Assembly: GCA_035292525.1 (NCBI GenBank) | Contig: DATDPZ010000066.1 | Coordinates: 1 to 23,038, forward strand | DNA from: VBAS01 sp035292525 | GTDB lineage: Bacteria > Bacteroidota > Bacteroidia > Chitinophagales > Chitinophagaceae | DNA: 23,038 nucleotides | Direction: 5' to 3' | Part shown: in pieces, positions 7,343 to 15,253 of the stretch | How positions within the stretch are numbered: the stretch's first letter is position 1 | Layout of the letters: every line of letters starts with the position of its first letter | Notes under the pieces: generated by a model | What the model was told of the DNA's origin: nothing | What the model saw: the letters and a program-made list of their open reading frames with translations, nothing else | Databases searched by the model: none | Translations under genes and position numbers: made by a program

Positions 7343-9361
7343 ATGAAATCAAGATTGCTACTTGTTGTAATTTTCATTTTTCCTCTTTTAATTATTGCTC
7401 AAAAAAACTGGACTCCCGAACAAGCACTGAAAATCAAAAACATTACGTCCGTTTTGGCCTCACCGGATGGAAGTAAAGTGCTTTATACTGTTAGGGAAGC
7501 CGTAATGACAGATGATCGCAGTGAATATATAAACCAGGTATGGCTTTGTAATGCTGACGGCAGTAATACTATTCAGTTAACCAAAGGAGAAAAAAATTCT
7601 TCCAATCTAAAATGGAGCCCTGATGGGAAATGGATTGCGTTCACTTCATCAAGAGACAGCAAGAATAATTTATATATACTGCCAGTGGGTGGTGGCGAAG
7701 CAGAGAAAGTAACGGATGTAAAAACCAGTGTGGGTAATTATGACTGGAGCCGCGACGGGAAAATGATTGCTTTTACCATGCAGGATGCAGCGGAAGAAAG
7801 AGAAGATAAAAATAAAAAAGCAAAAAACGACTGGTATTTTACGGATGAGGAAATAAAACAAAACCGGCTTTATGTATTATGGCCCGGTAAAAAAGATACT
7901 GCCGGAAAATATGTGCAGAAAAAAATCACAAAGGAAAATTATAATGTGAACGGATTTGACTGGAGTGCTGATGGGAAAAGCATTGTTTTCAGTCATGGCA
8001 AGTCGCCTGAAGTAAATGATAATGTGTACAGCGATATTTCTTTAATTGATATTGAAAGCGGGAATTTAAAATCAATAGCCAATACTGCAGCCGGTGAAAC
8101 CAATCCGCAGTTCAGCCCGGACGGAAAGCAAATAGTTTATTATAGTACAGCAGATCCAGTTGACTGGCCGGGCCCAAGAAATGTCAGGGTCTATTCATTG
8201 GCAGATGCCCGCCCGGATGACCCGTTCGGACGGGGGAAAAGCTGGCCACTGAAAGCAACACCCAATGAAAGCGGAGGTATCATTGGCTGGACACCCGACG
8301 GGAAAAACATTATTTACAGTGAACCCAATAAAACATTGAACAGTGTTTACCTGCTCAGCGTGGATGGCAAATCCATCAGCGAATGGAATAAGGGATCGAA
8401 AGAATATCTGAGCGGTGCCACATTAAATTCTACTGGTACACATCTTACTTTCACTTTACAGAATCCATCGCAATTACCGGAAGCCTATATCAGCACGGTC
8501 AGTAATTTTTCTCCGCAAAAAGTAACCAACCTGAATGCAGAACATGCAGGTAAACCCTTACCAAAAACAGAAGTAGTAAAATGGAAAGGCGCCGATGGAA
8601 GAGAAATTGAAGGATTACTTACTTATCCGCTCAATTATAAACCCGGAGAAAAAGTACCCTTTATTTTAAATGTACACGGAGGCCCTGCTGGAGTTTTTCA
8701 GCAAACCTGTGTCGTGGGCAATTCCGGTACATATCCTATTGCTGCTTTTGCAGAAATGGGTGTAGCTGTGTTACGTCCCAATCCGAGAGGTTCTACCGGC
8801 TATGGTGCTGAATTCCGCATGGCCAACCGTGCAGACTGGGGCGGCAAAGACTTTTTAGATTTAATGGCAGGCGTAGATCATGTAATAAAAATGGGAGTGG
8901 CCGATGAAAAAAATATGGGAGTGATGGGTTGGAGCTATGGCGGATTTATGAGCAGCTGGATTGTTGGGCATACCGATCGTTTCAAAGCAGCTTCCATCGG
9001 TGCGCCGGTGGTGGATCTGGCACATCAGAATCTTACAGATGATATTGAAGGATTTCTTCCATCTTATTTTAAAGCAAATCCCTGGGATGACTGGAGCAAG
9101 TATGATGCACACTCACCATTGCGTTTTGTACAAAATGTAAAAACACCGGTGTTGCTGCAGCATTGCGAAGGTGACCAACGGGTACCAATCAGTAATTCCA
9201 TTATGTATTACAATGCACTGCGAAGAAGAAAAGTGCAGGTAAGAATGCTCACCATGCCCCGGCAGGGTCATGGACCGGTAGAACCTACTATGGTTTTAAA
9301 AACCATGCAGACAAATGTGGAGTGGTTTGAAAAACATATTGGAGACAAGAAAGGATTTTGA
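7343..9361 (+). CDS. Secreted S9-family peptidase (prolyl oligopeptidase / acylaminoacyl-peptidase type)
   Basis: A 672-residue protein with a signal peptide (MKSRLLLVVIFIFPLLIIAQ), a beta-propeller of PD40-type repeats (about residues 30-400; recurring WSPDGKWIAF, WSRDGKMIAF, WSADGKSIVF, FSPDGKQIVY), and a C-terminal alpha/beta hydrolase domain (about 420-672). The catalytic triad is visible: Ser531 in GWSYGGFM, Asp611 in CEGDQRVP, His643 in RQGHGP. The HGGPAG oxyanion segment and the RPNPRGSTGYG block also match the family. It should release or cleave short peptides in the periplasm. The next gene (cupin lipoprotein) starts 43 bp later and is probably co-transcribed. A GC-rich block (codons 289-297) inside the propeller looks like an in-frame insertion; see the repeat entry. 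Confidence 0.95.
   Translation: MKSRLLLVVIFIFPLLIIAQKNWTPEQALKIKNITSVLASPDGSKVLYTVREAVMTDDRSEYINQVWLCNADGSNTIQLTKGEKNSSNLKWSPDGKWIAFTSSRDSKNNLYILPVGGGEAEKVTDVKTSVGNYDWSRDGKMIAFTMQDAAEEREDKNKKAKNDWYFTDEEIKQNRLYVLWPGKKDTAGKYVQKKITKENYNVNGFDWSADGKSIVFSHGKSPEVNDNVYSDISLIDIESGNLKSIANTAAGETNPQFSPDGKQIVYYSTADPVDWPGPRNVRVYSLADARPDDPFGRGKSWPLKATPNESGGIIGWTPDGKNIIYSEPNKTLNSVYLLSVDGKSISEWNKGSKEYLSGATLNSTGTHLTFTLQNPSQLPEAYISTVSNFSPQKVTNLNAEHAGKPLPKTEVVKWKGADGREIEGLLTYPLNYKPGEKVPFILNVHGGPAGVFQQTCVVGNSGTYPIAAFAEMGVAVLRPNPRGSTGYGAEFRMANRADWGGKDFLDLMAGVDHVIKMGVADEKNMGVMGWSYGGFMSSWIVGHTDRFKAASIGAPVVDLAHQNLTDDIEGFLPSYFKANPWDDWSKYDAHSPLRFVQNVKTPVLLQHCEGDQRVPISNSIMYYNALRRRKVQVRMLTMPRQGHGPVEPTMVLKTMQTNVEWFEKHIGDKKGF
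8207..8233 (+). repeat. Candidate in-frame GC-rich palindromic insertion inside the S9 peptidase gene
   Basis: Twenty-seven bases encoding ARPDDPFGR. With the next codon the block is about 80% G+C inside AT-rich coding DNA. It begins CCCGCC and ends GGACGGG (with the following G's), the same ends seen in the 22-bp element at 21188-21209 read on the minus strand. Removing it joins VYSLAD to GKSWPLKATP, which reads like an ordinary propeller strand-turn-strand. Direct: base composition and shared ends. Inferred: that it is an insertion. Confidence 0.4.
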
Positions 9362-9404
9362 TCATGAATGGTTAATTTAAATTTCATCATAAAACAAATT
9401 AAAA

Positions 9405-9851
9405 ATGAAAAAGAAAACCAACGCAAGTATATTTCTTGCACTGCTTATTCCTTTTTTTCTTATTGCCTGCAACAATGAAAAAAAAGCGGATGAACCAGAA
9501 GCAACTGAGGCTACCACTACCACTGCCATGCCTGTTTACGACCCGGCTATGGATCCGGTGAACGTGGAAGCTCCTTTTCTTACTCTTCATAAGGATACAT
9601 TGGGTATAAAACTGTATGAAGTAGCCCTTCAACCCGGCGATTCGGTCGGGTTGCACACGCATCCGGATTATGTGCTTTATGTTTTACAAGGTGGCACAGC
9701 CAGGCTTTATTCAAAAGACGGAACAGCACAGGTAGCTGAATTACCAACGGGGGCGGCAATAGTGATTCCCACAGAAACACATTCAGGTATCAACATGGGT
9801 ACTACAACTATTAAACTGCTGGTGGCTGATATTTACCGGCCGAGAAGCTAA
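9405..9851 (+). CDS. Cupin-domain lipoprotein
   Basis: A 148-residue protein with a lipoprotein signal (lipobox LIAC, lipidated Cys22), a Glu/Thr/Ala-rich linker (residues 24-41), and a single cupin domain (about 55-145). Cupin motif 1 is seen as PGDSVGLHTHPDYVLYVLQG, with H84 and H86 as probable metal ligands, but the usual Glu of HxHxxxxE is absent. Motif 2 is LPTGAAIVIPTETHSGIN with H126 and N130. A metal site with three His is still possible, so enzyme or sensor roles cannot be separated. It lies 43 bp after the S9 peptidase gene and is followed by a strong terminator, suggesting a two-gene unit. Confidence 0.85.
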   Translation: MKKKTNASIFLALLIPFFLIACNNEKKADEPEATEATTTTAMPVYDPAMDPVNVEAPFLTLHKDTLGIKLYEVALQPGDSVGLHTHPDYVLYVLQGGTARLYSKDGTAQVAELPTGAAIVIPTETHSGINMGTTTIKLLVADIYRPRS

Positions 9852-9860
9852 CAATATTTT

Positions 9861-9906
9861 AAACCGGTATTGAGATTAATTTGATTTCAATACCGGTTTT
9901 TATTTT
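9861..9906 (+). terminator. Strong intrinsic terminator after the cupin lipoprotein gene
   Basis: AAACCGGTATTGA (9861-9873) is perfectly complementary to TCAATACCGGTTT (9887-9899), giving a 13-bp stem with a 13-nt loop followed by a T-rich run (TTTTTATTTTT). It starts 9 bp after the stop codon at 9851. Confidence 0.85.
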
Positions 9907-10085
9907 TCATGTTTATAATTATAATTCACCATCGCCTCTATTTCTGCTTTATCAATCAAATCAGAATGCAACAGCAATTAGAATCTTTATTCTGTTTTTA
10001 GGAAGCTTAGTATAGATATAGCCTGCTAAATTTCAAATTAATTAATAAATATCCGGAGTTAAGATTTAATAACACTGATATGGGG

Positions 10086-10117
10086 TTGTTTTTAGTAGAA
10101 AAAGATCATTATCTTCA
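10086..10117 (+). promoter_or_regulatory. Possible Bacteroidota-type promoter for the DUF418 operon
   Basis: TTG at 10086-10088 and TATCTTCA at 10110-10117, separated by 21 bp, roughly fit the Bacteroidota -33 (TTG) and -7 (TAnnTTTG) pattern. They lie 24 bp before the ATG at 10141. The -7 match is imperfect, so this is a tentative call. Confidence 0.3.
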
Positions 10118-10140
10118 AATTTGAACCAAAACCAACTATC

Positions 10141-11499
10141 ATGTCTAACGAGTCATCCACGCCTGTGCTGGCTGCACCCATCAGCCAGCAGGAAAGAATT
10201 TTAATCATTGACAGTTTACGGGGTATTGCCATACTTGGCATATTACTAATGAATATTCCGGGTTTCGGATTAGCACCGGTTGCAATAGGTGATTTTTCAC
10301 TACAACCCCAGGGCGATCTGAATTATTATTTCTGGTATGTATTCGGACCGGGAGTTTTTGAAGGAAGCCAGCGGGGAATTTTCTCCATGTTATTCGGAGC
10401 AGGCATGTATATATTTACTACCCGCCTTGAAAAAAGAGTTTCCGGAATCATGTCCGCCGAACTTTTTATGCGCAGGCAATTGTGGTTATTGCTTTTTGGT
10501 GTAGTTCATGCGTATGTTTTATTATGGTATTGGGATATACTTTATTCTTATGCCATTTGCGGTATTATACTTTTTGCATTCCGCAGGTTATCGCCCAAAC
10601 ATTTATTAATTGCCGCCGGCGTATGTCTTTTGCTGATGACAGCACGGGAGAACAGGGATTTGTATAAAAACAAGTCTGTGATTGCTAAGGGAGAACTGGT
10701 AGCGGCCATTGATACAACCCAAACAAAGCTCACCGGTAAACAGAAAGCACAATTGGGAGCAATGGATGAAATTAAAAAAAAATCAGATCCTGCCGAGAAA
10801 AAAAAGAAGATAGAAAAACAAGTAAAGGGAATTACGGGCAGCTATGCAGATCTGTATGAAACCAGGAGCAATATGTCTGCAGACAGCCAGACAAACGGCA
10901 TGTATTATTTTCTTATCTGGGATATACCCCTGTTCATGTTTATTGGCCTGGCATTTTTCAAATTAAAAATTTTGCAGGGCGAGGCAAAAACAAAAGTATA
11001 TGCATGGATGACGGCCATTGGCCTGGGAGTAGGATTACCACTTTCTTATTTCTTTGTCACCAGTCAAGTAAATTATAATTTTAACTGGTATGAAATCATT
11101 AAAAATAAAAACTTTGAATTTTACGAGTTGCAACGAACTATTCATTCAATCGGCATCTTTGGCCTCATTATGCTTATGTACAAATCCGGATGGTTTAAAT
11201 GGTTGTTTGCATTGATGCGTCCGGTAGGACAGATGGCTTTCACTAATTACCTAACTCAATCCATAATGTGTGGTATATTTTTCATGGGTATTGGCTTTGG
11301 CTATTTTGGTAAGTTGGAATACCATCAGTTGTTTTATGTGGTAGGTACAGTTTGGATAATACAAATCATCTGGAGCCATATCTGGCTGAAATATTTCCGG
11401 TTCGGTCCGCTGGAGTGGTTATGGAGAAGTTTAACCTACTGGAAAAAACAACCACTAAAAAAGAATTCAAAGAATAGCGATAGCATGGGCTTGGGGTAA
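10141..11499 (+). CDS. DUF418-family multi-spanning membrane protein
   Basis: A 452-residue integral membrane protein. The N-terminal block ERILIIDSLRGIAILGILLM, followed by NIPGF, is the typical opening of DUF418 (YeiB-like) proteins. Further family marks are FSMLFGAGMYIFTTRLEKR, FMRRQLWLLLFGVVHAYVLL, and near the end GQMAFTNYLTQSIMCGIFF and FRFGPLEWLWRSLTYWKK. A Lys-rich soluble loop (about residues 178-250) separates the first and second groups of membrane helices. DUF418 proteins are distant relatives of acyltransferase-3-like membrane proteins; transport or acyl transfer has been proposed but not shown. The gene is 28 bp upstream of the sterol-desaturase-like gene and likely heads a three-gene operon. 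Confidence 0.92.
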   Translation: MSNESSTPVLAAPISQQERILIIDSLRGIAILGILLMNIPGFGLAPVAIGDFSLQPQGDLNYYFWYVFGPGVFEGSQRGIFSMLFGAGMYIFTTRLEKRVSGIMSAELFMRRQLWLLLFGVVHAYVLLWYWDILYSYAICGIILFAFRRLSPKHLLIAAGVCLLLMTARENRDLYKNKSVIAKGELVAAIDTTQTKLTGKQKAQLGAMDEIKKKSDPAEKKKKIEKQVKGITGSYADLYETRSNMSADSQTNGMYYFLIWDIPLFMFIGLAFFKLKILQGEAKTKVYAWMTAIGLGVGLPLSYFFVTSQVNYNFNWYEIIKNKNFEFYELQRTIHSIGIFGLIMLMYKSGWFKWLFALMRPVGQMAFTNYLTQSIMCGIFFMGIGFGYFGKLEYHQLFYVVGTVWIIQIIWSHIWLKYFRFGPLEWLWRSLTYWKKQPLKKNSKNSDSMGLG

Positions 11500-11527
11500 T
11501 TCATTTAAACAATAATAAAAGTCACTT

Positions 11528-12364
11528 ATGGAAAAAATACAGGCATTATTAAATATTGATCTCAACTACATCATTGTAGGGTTACTGGTCGTTCTGTATA
11601 CCATGGAACAATTGTTTAAACGTCCATTTCGATTCGATAAACGGCCGCAGCATTTGTTGAACAATATATTATTCCAGGTTGTTTTTATTATTGCCGGGTA
11701 TTATTTTGCATTCTTCCAGGTGTTTTGTATGAATTGGTTTAATGGCCAACAAACAGGATTGTTCCATCATTTGCAATTACCATTTTGGGTAAAACTCATT
11801 GCCGGTGTTGCGTTATTTGATATGACTTCCTATTGGTTTCACCGGCTGGCGCATAAAGTTCCTTTGTTATGGCGATTGCACAGAGTACATCATAGCGATA
11901 CATCGATGGATTCATCTACTTTTTTCAGGGGCCACCCGATAGAAATCCTTGTGTTTGGAACGGCTAGCATCCTGGCTGTTGCTCTGTTTGGAATGGATCT
12001 GCTCACATTTGGCTTTTATATTTTGATATTTACCTTGTTTGCATTCCTTGAACATACCAATTTAATTTTCCCTGATTGGTTGGATAAATCGGCAGGGAAA
12101 ATATTTGTCACTCCCAATTTTCACAAAGTGCATCATGAGCAGGACCAGTATTATACCGACTCTAACTTTTCAGACATCTTTATTATCTGGGACAGATTAT
12201 TCGGCACATTTAAATATAAACCAGTAAAAGAAATCAAATTCGGGCTGGCAGAATTTGATAGTAAGAAGAAACAATCTTTTTTTTATTTGATGATCAGCCC
12301 GTTTATTAATTTAAAAAGAGTAAGTTCAGAAGAATTGCAAAAAGAAAAAGAGAACAAAGAGTAA
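11528..12364 (+). CDS. Sterol desaturase / fatty acid hydroxylase family protein
   Basis: A 278-residue membrane protein with the eight-histidine signature of membrane di-iron hydroxylases: H105RLAH109, H118RVHH122 and H199KVHH203, with additional conserved-looking H136 (FRGHP) and H176 (EHTN). Hydrophobic helices occupy about residues 13-28, 46-66, 85-103 and 140-173. Members hydroxylate or desaturate lipid substrates (sterols, fatty acids, carotenoids, alkylglycerols) using two irons and O2; the substrate here cannot be told from sequence. The C-terminus is highly charged (SSEELQKEKENKE). It lies between DUF418 and a serine hydrolase with gaps of 28 and 26 bp, consistent with an envelope-lipid operon. 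Confidence 0.93.
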   Translation: MEKIQALLNIDLNYIIVGLLVVLYTMEQLFKRPFRFDKRPQHLLNNILFQVVFIIAGYYFAFFQVFCMNWFNGQQTGLFHHLQLPFWVKLIAGVALFDMTSYWFHRLAHKVPLLWRLHRVHHSDTSMDSSTFFRGHPIEILVFGTASILAVALFGMDLLTFGFYILIFTLFAFLEHTNLIFPDWLDKSAGKIFVTPNFHKVHHEQDQYYTDSNFSDIFIIWDRLFGTFKYKPVKEIKFGLAEFDSKKKQSFFYLMISPFINLKRVSSEELQKEKENKE

Positions 12365-12390
12365 AAAATTAATTTTGGCATAAACAAGAT

Positions 12391-13971
12391 ATGATGAAGC
12401 AATTAATTTTTTTTGCAGCAACAATTTTAATTATTGCCTGTAATCAGGACAACACAAGCAGTAAAATTGCGGACACTAAATATGACGCTTCTTATCAAAC
12501 CGCAACTTTCACAGATCCTGCCCGTATGGAAAAAATAGCCCAGACTTTCCCGGTAATTGACAGTCTTTATAAAAAACATGCGGTGGAAAATCATTTTCCT
12601 GGTATTTCATTTGGTATAGTTATAGACGGCAAGCTGGCTTATACAGGTAATTATGGATACACTGATATAGAAAAGAAAATCCCGGTTACTTCAACTTCTC
12701 TTTTCCGTATTGCTTCCATGAGCAAAAGTTTTACTACGATGGCTATTTTGAAATTGAGAGATGAAGGAAGGCTAAACCTTGACGACCCGGCTTATTTTTA
12801 TATTCCCGAATTAAAAAATTTAAAATACCCCACAGCCGATGCGCCACATATCACCATAAGACACCTGATGACACATGGCGCCGGCTTACCGGAAGATAAT
12901 CCATGGGGCGACCGGCAACTGGCAGATACGGATAAAGACTTAATGGAATTTATTGGCAAACAAATATCCTTTTCCAATCCTCCGGGTATTGCATTCGAAT
13001 ATAGTAATCTTGGTTTTGCCCTGCAGGGAAAAATCATTTCAAAAGTTTCAGGCATGCGGTACCAGGATTATATTAAAAAGTATATTCTTGAGCCACTGGA
13101 AATGCAAACAACGACCTATGAATATGCAGATGTTGCTCCGGATAAATTAGCTCATGGCTATCGCTGGCTGAATGAAAAATGGAATGAAGAAGAATTACTG
13201 CACGATACACCTGATGGTAGCTGGGGGGCAATGGGGAGTATGATCAGTTCCATTGATGAATTTTCAAAATACATGGCATTTCATCTTTCTGCATGGCCAC
13301 CAAATAATGCACCTGATAACGGACCAATTAAAAGAAGTTCGGCAAGGGAAATGCATCATCCCTGGCGATGGAATGGATTTAATCCCAATTATAAATTTCC
13401 GGATGGAAGAACCTGTGCCGTTACATCTGCTTATGCTTATGGATTGGGCTGGATGAAGGATTGTGACGGGAAAACTTATATAGCGCATAGCGGTGGGCTA
13501 CCCGGCTTTGGCAGTCAATGGCGCATTATGCCTGATTATGGAATTGGCGTAGTAGCTTTTGCAAACCGCACCTATTCTCCTTTTGGTTTTGTGAACTTGA
13601 GAGTGCTGGATACAATAATAAAAATTGCAGGATTACAACCTCGTCAGCTTCCTTCTTCTAAAATTCTGGAACAAAGAAGGAATGAATTGATGAAAATTTT
13701 ACCCGACTGGAATAATGCTGAACAAAGCGGGTTGTTTGCAGAAAATTTTTTTCCTGACTATCCAATTGACTCATTGAAGAAACAGGCAAGAGATTTATTT
13801 ACCAAAGCCGGGAAAATATTTAAGGTAACCGAAGTGAAGCCGGAAAATCAACTGAGAGGAATATTTATTATTGAAGCAGAAAAGAGCAATATAGAAATCT
13901 ATTTTACACTTTCTCCTGAAAACCCTCCGCTAATACAAGAGTATCATATGAGGGAATTACCTAAAAAATAA
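12391..13971 (+). CDS. Beta-lactamase-fold serine hydrolase lipoprotein
   Basis: A 526-residue protein beginning with a lipoprotein signal (MMKQLIFFAATILIIAC; lipidated Cys17). It has the class C beta-lactamase / penicillin-binding-protein active-site motifs: S109-M-S-K112 (nucleophile and base), Y204-S-N206 and H366-S-G-G369. The segment ITIRHLMTHGAGLPEDNPWG is also typical. The family includes esterases, D-aminopeptidases and D,D-peptidases; true beta-lactamase activity is unlikely to be predictable. A C-terminal extension of about 100 residues (around 425-526) is beta-rich and may be a separate domain. Last gene of the probable DUF418 operon; it ends 8 bp before a two-way hairpin. Confidence 0.93.
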   Translation: MMKQLIFFAATILIIACNQDNTSSKIADTKYDASYQTATFTDPARMEKIAQTFPVIDSLYKKHAVENHFPGISFGIVIDGKLAYTGNYGYTDIEKKIPVTSTSLFRIASMSKSFTTMAILKLRDEGRLNLDDPAYFYIPELKNLKYPTADAPHITIRHLMTHGAGLPEDNPWGDRQLADTDKDLMEFIGKQISFSNPPGIAFEYSNLGFALQGKIISKVSGMRYQDYIKKYILEPLEMQTTTYEYADVAPDKLAHGYRWLNEKWNEEELLHDTPDGSWGAMGSMISSIDEFSKYMAFHLSAWPPNNAPDNGPIKRSSAREMHHPWRWNGFNPNYKFPDGRTCAVTSAYAYGLGWMKDCDGKTYIAHSGGLPGFGSQWRIMPDYGIGVVAFANRTYSPFGFVNLRVLDTIIKIAGLQPRQLPSSKILEQRRNELMKILPDWNNAEQSGLFAENFFPDYPIDSLKKQARDLFTKAGKIFKVTEVKPENQLRGIFIIEAEKSNIEIYFTLSPENPPLIQEYHMRELPKK

Positions 13972-13978
13972 TAAATGC

Positions 13979-14012
13979 CACGGAAGCACGGAATAAATTT
14001 CCAGCTTCCGTG
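13979..14012. terminator. Two-way hairpin terminator between convergent hydrolase genes
   Basis: CACGGAAGC (13979-13987) pairs perfectly with GCTTCCGTG (14004-14012); the 16-nt loop includes ACGGAAT and AAATTTCC, which can extend the pairing. The hairpin fills the 42-bp gap between two convergent genes. The sequence CACGGAAGCACGGAA also resembles the dispersed CACGGAG-type palindromes of many bacterial genomes, and a larger relative lies at 15164-15245. Confidence 0.65.
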
Positions 14013-14013
14013 A

Positions 14014-15081
14014 CTAATTCTTTAATGTTTCAGTAAGCTGTTGAACGATCTTCCCGAAATTTTCATGAGCATTATTATTCAGAAGAATTACCGTTTTCTT
14101 TTTATCAATATACCGGATGATCTTTGTTTTATATCCGGGGTTATCACCATCATGAGAAACAATTTTTCCAAAGAGTGAATCGGTTCTTAAATCCCATCCA
14201 AATCCATAATTGGATAAACTGCCATTATTTAATTTCATAGGAGAGAATGCTTCTGCCAAAGTTGATTTCTTGACTAATTTTTCTGTGTACAATGCCCGGT
14301 CCCATTTCAGCAGATCAGCTGCAGTAGAACTGATTCTTCCCGGCCCCTTGCGGTTTCCCAACCAGATGGTATAATCAGTTGAAGGAAATGAATCGGCCCG
14401 AACATATTGATCTCTTTCTTTTACATAAATATGTCCGATGGCAAAATTTGTTGTTGCCTTTTTTTCTTCAAGTGTCCGGATATTGGTGCTTTTCATTTTC
14501 AGCGGTTGAAAGATCCATTTCCTGCATAGTTCAATAAAATTTTTACCACTTGCTCTTTCAGCAATACTGGCCAGTAATAAATAACCCGTATTACTGTAGG
14601 TATATTTTTCCCCGGGCTCAAATATTTTCGGTGGAGTATATTTATTTAAATAAGCAATGCAATCCTCATTGCCGGCCACTTTGCTTTTATCCCAGTATTT
14701 ATCCATCACATCCTGGTAATCGGGAAGTCCGCTGGTATGTGTAAGCAGATGACGTATGGTAATGCATTTATAGGGTAAGTCAATATATTTTTCCAGAAGG
14801 TCATCATAATTCAATTTCCCACTTTCCTTAAGCATCATGATGATCATGGCTGTGAATTGCTTGGAAACGGAGGCCAGTTCAAAGATGTCTGAAGCTTTTA
14901 AAGGAGACTGATCAGCAAATTCACGATAGCCAAAGGCTTTGTGATAAATGGGTTTACCTTTTTCAGCAACTAACACAACGCCGCTGAAATTCTTTTGTGC
15001 GGCAAATAAACTATCAAGTTGTTTCTCTTGTGTCAATACGGTTAAAGGAGCTAGAGTAAAGAGTAAAAGAAATTTCAGCAT
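14014..15081 (-). CDS. Secreted beta-lactamase-fold serine hydrolase
   Basis: A 355-residue protein with a signal peptide (about MLKFLLLFTLAPLTVLTQ). Active-site motifs are S71-V-S-K74 (in FELASVSKQFTAM), Y162-S-N164 (YTYSNTGYLLLA) and, at the third position, H310-D-G312 rather than the HSG/HTG seen in the neighbouring paralogue. ITIRHLLTHTSGLPDYQD matches the family, and the length is that of a single catalytic domain with no extension. It has no lipobox, so it is probably soluble in the periplasm. It is convergent with the 12391-13971 hydrolase but only distantly similar, so a recent duplication is unlikely. Confidence 0.93.
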   Translation of the reverse strand: MLKFLLLFTLAPLTVLTQEKQLDSLFAAQKNFSGVVLVAEKGKPIYHKAFGYREFADQSPLKASDIFELASVSKQFTAMIIMMLKESGKLNYDDLLEKYIDLPYKCITIRHLLTHTSGLPDYQDVMDKYWDKSKVAGNEDCIAYLNKYTPPKIFEPGEKYTYSNTGYLLLASIAERASGKNFIELCRKWIFQPLKMKSTNIRTLEEKKATTNFAIGHIYVKERDQYVRADSFPSTDYTIWLGNRKGPGRISSTAADLLKWDRALYTEKLVKKSTLAEAFSPMKLNNGSLSNYGFGWDLRTDSLFGKIVSHDGDNPGYKTKIIRYIDKKKTVILLNNNAHENFGKIVQQLTETLKN

Positions 15082-15163
15082 AAATTCATTTTAATAAACC
15101 GCTTTGTAGTGATAATTTTTTAAAGTGTAATAAGCATTATTAATTCAACCATAAATTTTTCAT

Positions 15164-15245
15164 CACAGAGAACAGGAGGACGCAAAGACAGCGCAGAGTT
15201 TATTGAATTACTCTGCGTAAACTCCGTGACCTCTTGTTCTCTGCG
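15164..15245. repeat. Large imperfect palindrome of the CAGAGA/CACGGAG type
   Basis: The left arm (15164-15199, beginning CACAGAGAACAGGAGGACGC) and right arm (15210-15245, ending CCTCTTGTTCTCTGCG) are inverted copies, about 26 of 36 positions complementary, around a 10-nt AT loop (TTATTGAATT). Strongest pairing is at the ends: AGAGAACA/TGTTCTCT and GCAGAGT/ACTCTGC. Elements of this style are known as dispersed, non-coding palindromic repeats in many bacteria. It occupies the gap between two minus-strand genes and ends 8 bp from the stop of the dioxygenase-like gene, where it could also terminate transcription. Confidence 0.7.
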
Positions 15246-15253
15246 TTGAGTTT

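Noticed and set aside
9630..9653. Seven-base perfect inverted repeat (CAACCCG / CGGGTTG) inside the cupin gene
   Set aside because: It encodes QPGDSVGL, the normal start of cupin motif 1, so the symmetry is explained by coding sequence and is not an insertion.
9980..9999. Small hairpin AGAAT-CTTT-ATTCT followed by GTTTTT
   Set aside because: Only five A/T-rich base pairs, and the strong terminator at 9861-9906 already closes the upstream gene.
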